From assembly GCA_030152405.1 (NCBI GenBank), contig JASLJL010000051.1:1-5225 (forward strand): 5,225 bases of DNA, written 5' to 3'. This DNA comes from Gordonia sp. (in: high G+C Gram-positive bacteria) (GTDB lineage Bacteria > Actinomycetota > Actinomycetes > Mycobacteriales > Mycobacteriaceae). Below the pieces are notes generated by a model. That model did no database searches and had not been told where the DNA came from. It saw nothing but the letters and a program-made list of their open reading frames with translations. Within the stretch, counting starts at the first letter, position 1. Every line of letters starts with the position of its first letter. A program made the position numbers and the translations under genes. This document shows positions 1 through 5,225 of this stretch, in pieces.

Positions 1-463
1 GCGCCGGGACGAGGCGGTTGTCGATGACACAGCCCCACATGTAGCGCTTCTTCTGGCCGTTGAAGTTCGAGGGAGCGTCCCAGTTCGTGTAGAAGCTGTT
101 CGGGCCGCCGACCGGCTCCACGACGTTGACGCCGCGGTTCACGAAGTTCTGAACGTTGGTGTTGATCTCCCAGCCGCTGCGGTCGTACTGCGCACGCATG
201 CCGTCCAGCAGGATCACAGTGCGCTGATTGCCGGCCTTCTTCCAGGCGCGGACCTTCACCTTGCCCGGAGCCATCGACTTGTTGCCGAAGGCGCCGTTGG
301 TGGGCATGCCACAGGCATCGATCCAGAACTCCTGGAAGCCCGGGGCCGCGTCGGCCTTACCCGAGCCGATCGAGGTACCCATCAGGCCCATTGCGGTGAC
401 GACCGCGAGGACGACTGCGGTCACCTTGCGACCGTAGCGCCGCGTGCTCTTCGCTTCACGCAT
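1..463 (-). CDS. Secreted antigen-85-like mycolyltransferase/esterase, N-terminal part
   Basis: This is the 5' part (154 complete codons) of an alpha/beta-hydrolase of the antigen 85/corynemycolyltransferase family, which moves mycoloyl groups between trehalose mycolates and arabinogalactan outside the membrane. The ATG at 463 is followed by a basic n-region (residues 1-13), a hydrophobic core (about 14-30) and an ADA/AP signal-peptidase-like site near residues 37-41. The family core is clear: LLDGMRAQYDRSGWEINT (85-102), GVNVVEPVGG (111-120), SFYTNWDAPSNFNGQ (123-137). By alignment from memory with Ag85C, Asp87 and Arg90 match the trehalose-contacting Asp38 and Arg41, and Met89 replaces oxyanion-hole Leu40. 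The region before LLDG (DACGMPTNGAFG) and the stretch YMWGCVIDNRLV (141-152), where classical Ag85 has KWETFLT, are divergent and bring in Cys51 and Cys145. The catalytic Ser, Glu and His lie off the left edge, so activity cannot be judged. It occupies the position of fbpA in M. tuberculosis, but orthology to a particular paralogue is unproven, so no symbol is given. Confidence 0.88.
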   Translation of the reverse strand, partial: MREAKSTRRYGRKVTAVVLAVVTAMGLMGTSIGSGKADAAPGFQEFWIDACGMPTNGAFGNKSMAPGKVKVRAWKKAGNQRTVILLDGMRAQYDRSGWEINTNVQNFVNRGVNVVEPVGGPNSFYTNWDAPSNFNGQKKRYMWGCVIDNRLVPA

Positions 464-473
464 TGACTTGAAA

Positions 474-480
474 TCTCCCT
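474..480 (-). promoter_or_regulatory. Ribosome binding site of the mycolyltransferase gene
   Basis: AGGGAGA on the minus strand, 10 nt before the ATG at 463. It is the only good Shine-Dalgarno match near that start, and the signal-peptide n-region begins right after the ATG, so both support this start codon. Confidence 0.6.
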
Positions 481-490
481 AACGTTGTTT

Positions 491-523
491 CGGCGCCTCG
501 GTGGAGTCTCCACCTGCGCGCCG
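491..523 (-). promoter_or_regulatory. Two-tier inverted repeat (leader hairpin or operator)
   Basis: Outer arms CGGCGC (491-496) and GCGCCG (518-523) are perfect complements. They flank symmetric 3-nt gaps and a perfect inner palindrome, GGTGGAGTCTCCACC (500-514). As RNA this gives a 6-bp stem, a 3x3 internal loop, a second 6-bp stem and a GAC loop. It ends 27 nt before the start codon and 10 nt before the ribosome binding site. No U tract follows, so a terminator is unlikely. It could be an mRNA leader structure affecting stability or translation, or a double-stranded operator for a dimeric repressor; sequence alone does not decide. Confidence 0.5.
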
Positions 524-584
524 TTGTCGACCCACTTCGTCAACTCGCGATTCACTCACGTCACATCCGAAACGAATGTGCCAA

Positions 585-613
585 AGCCTATCGGGAGCGA
601 CACGCCCAACCAA
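585..613 (-). promoter_or_regulatory. Candidate SigA-type promoter of the mycolyltransferase gene
   Basis: On the minus strand, TTGGTT (608-613) resembles a -35 box and TAGGCT (585-590) fits the actinobacterial TAnnnT -10 pattern. The spacer is 17 bp. Transcription would start near 577-579, giving a leader of about 115 nt that contains the hairpin at 491-523. The hexamers are only moderate matches. The call rests mainly on the spacing and on the CRP-like palindrome lying 4 bp upstream of the -35 box. Confidence 0.4.
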
Positions 614-617
614 ACGC

Positions 618-633
618 TGTGACCTGTATCACC
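618..633. promoter_or_regulatory. CRP/GlxR-like binding site
   Basis: TGTGA-CCTGTA-TCACC matches the TGTGA-N6-TCACA consensus shared by mycobacterial Crp (Rv3676) and corynebacterial GlxR at 9 of 10 half-site positions, with the correct 6-bp spacer. Its centre is about 47 bp upstream of the inferred transcription start and just upstream of the candidate -35 box, a place where CRP-family proteins can activate. Overlapping it on the minus strand (615-623) is GTCACAGCG, identical to the motif reported for MtrA. Binding by either protein is inferred. Confidence 0.5.
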
Positions 634-756
634 GAGTGTTGGTCGACCGGGCCTTCCCAGTCGAGTCGTCCGCCGGCGGGCTTCCGACCCTTCCTGAGTT
701 GTATCGACTGATCGGAGCCAGACGTTACCGTTCCGAGATCATGGCGAGCAAGCCGT

Positions 757-802
757 TGTCACACGTGTCACTTATGCAGCTCTCATGTCCCGTTTTGTCA
801 CT
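757..802 (+). repeat. Three TGTCAC direct repeats after aftB
   Basis: TGTCAC occurs at 757-762, 766-771 and 796-801. The first two lie 9 bp apart in tandem (GTCACACGT then GTCACTTAT) and embed the palindrome ACACGTGT (761-768 region). The second and third copies extend to TGTCACTT. The last copy overlaps the aftB stop codon. The tandem 9-bp spacing resembles response-regulator direct repeats such as MtrA boxes. A role is inferred only. Confidence 0.35.
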
Positions 803-2780
803 TCTCATCCAACCCGGCCGGCATCGGCAGACCGCACCGCTGAATCTCGTACTCCGGCTGACGAGCGATCCGGTAACTGCTGAAGCCCACCGAACCGGCC
901 AGATTCTGTCGGAACCGACTGAAACTCCAGCCGTCCTTGTACGACTCGAGCCTCGACACCGTGTCCGGGCAGGTGAGCGCCGTCTGAGCCAGTTTCACCT
1001 CGCGCGGCGAGATGAAGGCCGGCAGTCCGCCCTCGGTGTCCACTCCGCCGCTCTCGGCGACCACCCACGAGCTCGGGAGGTCCTTGTCGTGGCCGATGCG
1101 ACCGTCCTGGAGCCGACCGGTGTGCGCTGCGGGCGGGTACGCGAGACCGACGTCGTCGACCACCCGCACGTCGAGCGGCAGGTTCATGCTCGTCATGCCG
1201 AGATTGATCATGTAGACGGTCACCTCGCGACGCGCGCCCTCCGGCAGCGGCTGCTGGAGGTGGACCACCGCCCAGCTGTCGTAGTCGGATCCGCCGAGAT
1301 CGTCCGGCGGCAGCACCACACCGCCGGTGGGACGCACCTCGTCGACCCGTTCGATCAGCGAACGCATCCGCGGGAAGTCGAGGTAGTCGACGGCGGTGAT
1401 CGGGTTCTCGTTCGCCAGGTTCGCCACGTAGAAGCGGCGCTCGTCGACGATTCCGTCGCGGCTGATCAGCAGCGGCGAACTCGAGATCACCTTCTCGTGG
1501 GCCACCACGCCCCACCACACGGTGGCGCCCCATGCGGCGAAGACACCGATCGCGGCGGCCAGGCGGAGCCTGCCGCTGCGCGTGCGGACGGTGTCCGGGA
1601 GCACGGCCGGGACCACCATCACCGGCAGCAGGAGGATGAACATCGGAGTCAGCAGGACGCGGCCGTGCATGAAGTCGCCGCCCTGGCGCAGCCAGTAGAC
1701 GGTCAGGATCGCGCCTGCGACGAGCATCGTGATCACGACGGTGCGCTGGGACTGCATGGCCAGCGACCACCGGGTCCACCATGCGGCTATGCGCTCGCGG
1801 CCGGACGCGAGGTCCGCAGGCTCATCGTGCGGCGCGTCGGGAGCGGTGCGGTCGGCGCGCGCGACGACAGCGAGCACGATGCCGACGACGACAGCCAGGA
1901 TCACCGGCAGGATCAGCGTGTACGGCGAGAAGAGGTTGCCGAGGTAGGCGAAACCCTGCGACCACTTCGAGCCGCTGGCGTCCTTGGCGATCGCCGGATT
2001 CGGGACGAGCACGGCGTAGTAGCCCATGCGGAAGATCTGGTAGGCCACGGGGAGCGCGCCTGCCACCGCGGTCATCGCGATCCGCATCCGCCAACCGATC
2101 GGCGAGGAGATCAGAACGATCAGGACCAGGACGCCCAGCACGGCGCCCTCGGGCCGGACCAGGGGCGCGAGGCCCGCGGTGAACGCGAGCGCCAGGAACG
2201 CGGCCCGGGAGCGACGTGTGGGCTCGGCGTCACGCCGACGCGCCCATGCGAGGAACTGGCACCACAGCGCCGCGACCCAGAAGATGGTGAGCCCGTTCTC
2301 CAGGCCCGACGTCGCGAAATCGCGGGCGGGGGGAACGGCGATGTAGATGATCGCGCCGAACGGTAGCAGAAGTCCGACGCCGCGCCCGGTGACTCGGCGC
2401 CCGTAGAGACGGGCAGTGCCGTACATCGCCAGCGGGATCGCGGCGACCGACAGGAGCAGCGCCACCCAGAGCGCGACGTACTCGGTGTGCTCGGCTCCGG
2501 TGATCCAGGAGAAGAACCAGACGACGTACGTCCACAGGGTGGAGGTGTTCGCCTCGACCCGCTCGCCCGCGTTGAACACGGGCCCGTTGCCCGCCAGCAG
2601 GTTCCGCACCGTCCGCAGGACGATGAGGCCGTCGTCGGCGATCCACCGGCGCTGCCACGCGCCGATCGCGAACAGTGTCGTCACGGCGATCGCGCCGATC
2701 GACCAACTGGCGACCGGCGCGATCAGACGTCGACGCGGAGAGAGAACAGCCTGATCAGAGGCTGCGTCAGAACGGGGCAT
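798..2780 (-). CDS. aftB: AftB, terminal beta-(1->2) arabinofuranosyltransferase
   Basis: This is a 660-residue GT-C-type membrane glycosyltransferase, orthologous to M. tuberculosis AftB (Rv3805c, slightly over 620 residues). It uses decaprenylphosphoryl-arabinose outside the membrane to add the terminal beta-(1->2) arabinofuranoses of arabinan, the residues that later carry mycolates. A first membrane segment (about 24-41) is followed by RRWIADDGLIVLRTVRNLL; Asp49-Asp50 is the GT-C acidic motif in the first external loop, and GERVEANTSTLWTY (73-86) is an AftB signature. Roughly ten further hydrophobic segments run to about residue 427, with a conserved GGDFMHGRVLLTP (367-379). A soluble C-terminal domain of about 230 residues follows, with Cys604 and Cys649 as possible disulfide partners. 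I chose ATG 2780 because AGGTG (2790-2794) lies 9 nt upstream; the longer GTG start at 2792 falls inside that Shine-Dalgarno. It overlaps ubiA by 14 nt, implying coupled translation. Confidence 0.93.
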   Translation of the reverse strand: MPRSDAASDQAVLSPRRRLIAPVASWSIGAIAVTTLFAIGAWQRRWIADDGLIVLRTVRNLLAGNGPVFNAGERVEANTSTLWTYVVWFFSWITGAEHTEYVALWVALLLSVAAIPLAMYGTARLYGRRVTGRGVGLLLPFGAIIYIAVPPARDFATSGLENGLTIFWVAALWCQFLAWARRRDAEPTRRSRAAFLALAFTAGLAPLVRPEGAVLGVLVLIVLISSPIGWRMRIAMTAVAGALPVAYQIFRMGYYAVLVPNPAIAKDASGSKWSQGFAYLGNLFSPYTLILPVILAVVVGIVLAVVARADRTAPDAPHDEPADLASGRERIAAWWTRWSLAMQSQRTVVITMLVAGAILTVYWLRQGGDFMHGRVLLTPMFILLLPVMVVPAVLPDTVRTRSGRLRLAAAIGVFAAWGATVWWGVVAHEKVISSSPLLISRDGIVDERRFYVANLANENPITAVDYLDFPRMRSLIERVDEVRPTGGVVLPPDDLGGSDYDSWAVVHLQQPLPEGARREVTVYMINLGMTSMNLPLDVRVVDDVGLAYPPAAHTGRLQDGRIGHDKDLPSSWVVAESGGVDTEGGLPAFISPREVKLAQTALTCPDTVSRLESYKDGWSFSRFRQNLAGSVGFSSYRIARQPEYEIQRCGLPMPAGLDEK

Positions 2781-3684
2781 AGACGGCCACACCTACGAGC
2801 ACGACCCATGCGACGGCGAGCGCCTGCAGGACGCGGTCGCCGAGCGCGACCTCCTCCGGCTCGCCCGCCTGGCCGCCGTCGACGTCGACCGCGTACCGGA
2901 GGATGGCGATGGTGAAGGGGACCATCGAGATGGCGTAGAAGACGTTGTCGCCCTGCGTGCCGTCGAACGCCCACAGTCCGTAGCAGAGGACGACCGCGGT
3001 CGCCGACAGCGTCCACACGAACCGCAGGTAGGTGGTGGTGTAGTACTCGAGCGACTTGCGGATCTTGGCGCCGGTGCGCTCGGCGAGCTGCAGCTCGGCG
3101 TACCGCTTGCCGGCCGCCATGAACAGCGAGCCGAAGGCCATGACCAGCAGGAACCACTTCGACAGCGCGATCTCCGCGGCGACGCCACCGGCGATCGCGC
3201 GCAGCAGGAATCCCGACGACACGATGCAGATGTCGATGACGGCCTGGTGCTTGAGACCGAAGCAGTATCCGAGCTGGATCGCCAGGTAGACGGCGATCGT
3301 CACGGCCGTCTGCCAGTTGGCGATGAACGAGATCCCGATCGCGCCCGCCGCCAGGACGACGGCGAGGACGAACGCCAGATTGCGCGGGACGACACCCGCG
3401 GCGATCGGACGGAAGCGCTTGGTCGGGTGCTGACGGTCCGCTTCGACGTCGAGGGCGTCGTTGATCAGGTAGATCGACGAGGCGACCAGGCAGAATGCGA
3501 CGAACGCGATGCCGACGGCGCCCATCCGGCCGCTGTCGGTGAGGGTGTCGGTGCCTGCGGCCATCGGCGCGGCGAGCACCAGGACGTTCTTGACCCACTG
3601 ACGGGGGCGCAACGCCTTGATCAGTCCAGAGGCCAGGTTCTTCGGCGGACCGGTCACACCGGTCTCGATCGGCTCCTCGCTCAT
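2767..3684 (-). CDS. ubiA: UbiA, decaprenylphosphoryl-5-phosphoribose (DPPR) synthase
   Basis: This 305-residue membrane prenyltransferase of the UbiA superfamily is orthologous to M. tuberculosis Rv3806c (about 300 residues). It transfers 5-phosphoribose from PRPP to decaprenyl phosphate, the committed step towards decaprenylphosphoryl-arabinose, the donor for AftB and the other arabinosyltransferases. The Asp-rich metal-binding motif is intact: Asn75-Asp76, Asp79 and Asp83 in NDALDVEAD, followed by HPTKRFRPIAAG (86-97). The second conserved region is GKRYAELQLAERTGAKIRKSLE (192-213), which carries the family form of the second polar motif. Hydrophobic segments include about 55-74, 102-121, 126-142, 150-168, 176-191, 219-238, 248-264 and 285-303. 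The ATG lies directly after the phosphatase stop (TAGATG), and GAGGAG (3691-3696) sits 6 nt past the stop-start junction upstream, so translation is probably coupled. The orthologue is essential in mycobacteria and a known drug-target candidate. Confidence 0.95.
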   Translation of the reverse strand: MSEEPIETGVTGPPKNLASGLIKALRPRQWVKNVLVLAAPMAAGTDTLTDSGRMGAVGIAFVAFCLVASSIYLINDALDVEADRQHPTKRFRPIAAGVVPRNLAFVLAVVLAAGAIGISFIANWQTAVTIAVYLAIQLGYCFGLKHQAVIDICIVSSGFLLRAIAGGVAAEIALSKWFLLVMAFGSLFMAAGKRYAELQLAERTGAKIRKSLEYYTTTYLRFVWTLSATAVVLCYGLWAFDGTQGDNVFYAISMVPFTIAILRYAVDVDGGQAGEPEEVALGDRVLQALAVAWVVLVGVAVYAPF

Positions 3685-4266
3685 CTACTGCTCCTCGATT
3701 CTCGTGTCTGCGGCAATGACCGCGCCTGCGGTCAGCGCTCCGACGAGTGCTCCGACAGTCACATCGGAAGGGTAGTGGACGCCGAGCACCAAACGTGAAA
3801 CCAGCATCGGCGGGACGATCAGGGCGGGCGCCGCCGCGGGCGGCAGACCTGCGGCGCGGCCGAGCAGGATCGCGGCCGCCGTGGTGGACGTCGCATGGCT
3901 GGACGGGAAGCTCAGCTTGCTCGGCGTGCTCACCCCGACTGCGATGTCCGGATGGTTCGGGCGCTTGCGTCGGACGATCCGCTTGATGACGACGGACGCG
4001 GCGTGGGCGACGAACGCACCGACCCCGGCCTCCACGTATCGACGGCGGGCCACGACGTCACCGCGGCGATGAGCCGCGAGCGCTCCGGCGCCGGCAAGCG
4101 CGAACCAGCCCAGGGAGTGCTCGCCGAAGTGGGAGAGCCCGCGGGCCGCGGGCAACACGCCCGGCCGATCGGCGATGGCGCCCTGAACGGCTACGAGGAT
4201 CGCGGCTTCACCCGACGCCGGGCCGACGTCGGCCTGGCCATGAGTCTCAATCGATTCCGAAGACAC
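3685..4266 (-). CDS. PAP2-family membrane phosphatase (Rv3807c-like), candidate DPPR phosphatase
   Basis: This 193-residue phosphatidic-acid-phosphatase type 2 protein has all three active-site motifs: KX6RP (Lys95, Arg102-Pro103), PSXH (FPSSH, 120-124; His124 is the expected general acid) and SRX5HX3D (Ser157-Arg158, His164 nucleophile, Asp168). Hydrophobic stretches near 53-66, 77-94, 125-138, 145-156 and 169-186 indicate a small integral membrane enzyme. The M. tuberculosis counterpart Rv3807c occupies the same slot and has been proposed to remove the 5-phosphate from DPPR, the step after UbiA. The genomic position supports this, but it is not proved, and recycling of a polyprenyl pyrophosphate is an alternative. 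The start is GTG at 4266 with AAGGAG (4277-4282) 10 nt upstream, overlapping glfT2 by 20 nt. The protein is longer than Rv3807c as I recall it (about 165 residues), mostly through a polar N-terminal tail. Confidence 0.88.
   Translation of the reverse strand: MSSESIETHGQADVGPASGEAAILVAVQGAIADRPGVLPAARGLSHFGEHSLGWFALAGAGALAAHRRGDVVARRRYVEAGVGAFVAHAASVVIKRIVRRKRPNHPDIAVGVSTPSKLSFPSSHATSTTAAAILLGRAAGLPPAAAPALIVPPMLVSRLVLGVHYPSDVTVGALVGALTAGAVIAADTRIEEQ
3691..3696 (-). promoter_or_regulatory. Ribosome binding site of ubiA within the phosphatase gene
   Basis: GAGGAG on the minus strand lies 6 nt before the ubiA ATG at 3684 and inside the last codons of the phosphatase gene. It fixes the ubiA start and fits reinitiation by ribosomes finishing the upstream gene. 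Confidence 0.65.
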
Positions 4267-5225
4267 GGGCCCAACTCTCCTTGCTCACCAGATCGTCGTG
4301 CGCGCCGCGGTACTCCACGCGCATCTCGTCGAAACGTTCCCGCAGTTCGCGGACCAACGCGGCCGATTCCCGGCCGAGTTCCACCATCTTGTCGCGGTCG
4401 CGCTTGCGGTAGACCACGCCCCGGCCGTCGGCCGTCGTCACCGTGACGCCGTCCACCCGTCCGAGCGAGAACCAACGCGCCTCGATGGGCGGGTAGTTCG
4501 CCTGCGGCGTCTCATGATGACGCGGGTCGGCCGGTCGGGCGTTGTTGATCAGCACCTTGGCCAAGGTCTTCACCTTGGCGACCGCGCCCTGCGGGGCGTG
4601 GACGCCGAGCGCGGTGGCCTCACCGCTGGTGCGCGGAAGGTCTTGCGCGGACGGCAAGACGACGGCGTCCGGGTACTCCTTGCGGATCGCGGCGACCTTG
4701 CCCAGCGCCGTCGGCAGGATCGACCGGATGTGGTCGGGGCCTGCGAGGAAGTCGCGGATCGCCTCGTTCTGGATGGCGACGGTCGAGTACTCGAGGCACA
4801 TGAGGTGCTTGGCGGTCGCCTTGGCCATCGACGTCAGGATGCCGTCGATGGAGCCGTCCTTGTACATCGACGCGACGACGAGACGATTGCGGAGGTGGAA
4901 GTACGCCTGCCAGTCGATGGCGTCGTCCTTGTCACTCCACGCCATGTGCCAGATCGCGATGCCGGGAACCGTGGCGGTCGGATAGCCGGCCCGCGCGGCA
5001 CGCAGTGCGAACTCCCAGTCGTCCCACTTGATGAACAGGGGCAGCGGCAGACCGATGGTCTCGGCTACCTCACGCGGATACATGCACATCCACCAGCCGT
5101 TGCCCTCGACGTCGATGCGTCGATGCAGGTTCTTCGACTTCTCACGGTCGGTGAGCGGGTACTTCGCGAAGTTGTGGTCGTACTCGACGAACGGTGCGGC
5201 CGTCCACATGAACTTGTGGTGATCA
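4247..5225 (-). CDS. glfT2: GlfT2, galactofuranosyltransferase 2 (C-terminal half)
   Basis: This is the 3' part of the bifunctional GT2-family (GT-A fold) enzyme that polymerises galactan with alternating beta-(1->5) and beta-(1->6) galactofuranose from UDP-Galf at the inner membrane face. The frame is open to the right edge, so the residues before the first visible Met (DHHKF) belong to it and the true start is off-window. Counting from the Met at 5209, the conserved core reads NGWWMCMYPREVAE (37-50), PLFIKWDDWEFALRAARAGYPT (57-78) and IWHMAWSDKDDAIDWQAYFHLRNRLVV (86-112). Asp63-Asp64 and His88 keep the 24-residue spacing of the M. tuberculosis catalytic Asp372 and metal ligand His396. That places the visible part at about residue 304 to the end of a roughly 630-residue protein. 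The DDD metal motif lies outside the window. The remainder (about 120-320) is the helical C-terminal domain, ending in a charged helix. It overlaps the phosphatase gene by 20 nt. Confidence 0.94.
   Translation of the reverse strand, partial: DHHKFMWTAAPFVEYDHNFAKYPLTDREKSKNLHRRIDVEGNGWWMCMYPREVAETIGLPLPLFIKWDDWEFALRAARAGYPTATVPGIAIWHMAWSDKDDAIDWQAYFHLRNRLVVASMYKDGSIDGILTSMAKATAKHLMCLEYSTVAIQNEAIRDFLAGPDHIRSILPTALGKVAAIRKEYPDAVVLPSAQDLPRTSGEATALGVHAPQGAVAKVKTLAKVLINNARPADPRHHETPQANYPPIEARWFSLGRVDGVTVTTADGRGVVYRKRDRDKMVELGRESAALVRELRERFDEMRVEYRGAHDDLVSKESWARVFGID

Larger units (their letters stand above)
464..797. other. 334-bp intergenic region: leader and promoter of the mycolyltransferase gene
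   Basis: No credible gene is present here. The long plus-strand open frame starting in this gap is the shadow of aftB. Read on the minus strand, the gap holds in order: GTCAC-type repeats just after the aftB stop, a CRP/GlxR-like palindrome, a plausible -35/-10 pair, a two-tier hairpin, and the ribosome binding site. I found no GC stem followed by a T tract, so there is no recognisable intrinsic terminator for the upstream operon. The separation suggests the mycolyltransferase gene has its own promoter, while the operon genes upstream overlap or abut. Confidence 0.6.

Noticed and set aside
425..463. Twin-arginine (Tat) motif in the mycolyltransferase signal peptide (TRRYGRK)
   Set aside because: Two arginines are present after a Thr, but the following positions are Gly and Arg rather than the expected hydrophobic residues. 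An ordinary Sec signal peptide is the safer reading.
670..679. 10-bp palindrome CCGCCGGCGG as a terminator stem
   Set aside because: It is pure GC with no loop and no following T tract on either strand. Such palindromes are common by chance in GC-rich DNA.
501..2366. Long plus-strand open frame of 621 codons opposite aftB
   Set aside because: It lies antisense to a certain aftB. Its product is rich in Arg, His, Asp and Gly with no recognisable domain, as expected for the complementary frame of a high-GC gene. It has no evident start context.
2781..2792. GTG at 2792 as the aftB start
   Set aside because: It falls inside the AGGTG Shine-Dalgarno serving ATG 2780 and lacks a well-spaced ribosome binding site of its own. 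It remains a possible database start, adding four residues.
2723..3598. Alternative minus-strand frame of 291 codons inside ubiA
   Set aside because: It is an Arg/Gly/Pro-rich shadow of ubiA, whose own frame matches the DPPR synthase family end to end.
3247..4446. Plus-strand frames opposite ubiA and the phosphatase gene
   Set aside because: They are low-complexity Arg/Asp/Gly translations antisense to recognised genes, with no family match that I can see.

Overview
This window is part of the arabinogalactan/mycolyl cell-wall locus of a mycolic-acid-containing actinobacterium (order Mycobacteriales, formerly Corynebacteriales). The evidence is high GC content, dense G/C-ending codons, and four minus-strand genes whose proteins and order match M. 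tuberculosis Rv3808c-Rv3807c-Rv3806c-Rv3805c, followed by an antigen-85-type gene. The sequence resembles Gordonia, Williamsia or Rhodococcus more than Mycobacterium, but the genus cannot be fixed from this window alone.

Layout, in the direction of transcription (right to left). Positions 5225-4247 hold the C-terminal half of glfT2, the galactofuranosyltransferase that polymerises galactan; its 5' part lies outside the window. Positions 4266-3685 encode a small membrane PAP2 phosphatase whose start overlaps glfT2 by 20 nt. Positions 3684-2767 encode UbiA, the decaprenylphosphoryl-5-phosphoribose (DPPR) synthase, whose ATG directly abuts the phosphatase stop codon. Positions 2780-798 encode AftB, the terminal beta-(1->2) arabinofuranosyltransferase, overlapping ubiA by 14 nt. 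There is no intergenic DNA among these four genes, so they almost certainly form one translationally coupled transcript. A gap of 334 bp follows (797-464), then the first 154 codons of a secreted, antigen-85-like mycolyltransferase/esterase running off the left edge (463-1).

The genes cover successive steps of one structure. GlfT2 builds galactan. UbiA, possibly with the PAP2 phosphatase, starts the decaprenyl-phosphoarabinose donor pathway. AftB uses that donor to cap the arabinan with the residues that carry mycolates. The antigen-85-type protein would act on mycolates outside the cell.

The coding regions are orthodox, and I see no new multi-gene system. The more interesting material is in the 334-bp gap before the mycolyltransferase gene. 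It holds a near-consensus CRP/GlxR-type palindrome just upstream of a plausible -35/-10 pair with a 17-bp spacer, a cluster of GTCAC elements that includes an exact match to the published MtrA-type GTCACAGCG box, and a two-tier hairpin placed just before the ribosome binding site. The mycolyltransferase itself departs from classical antigen 85 at several places.
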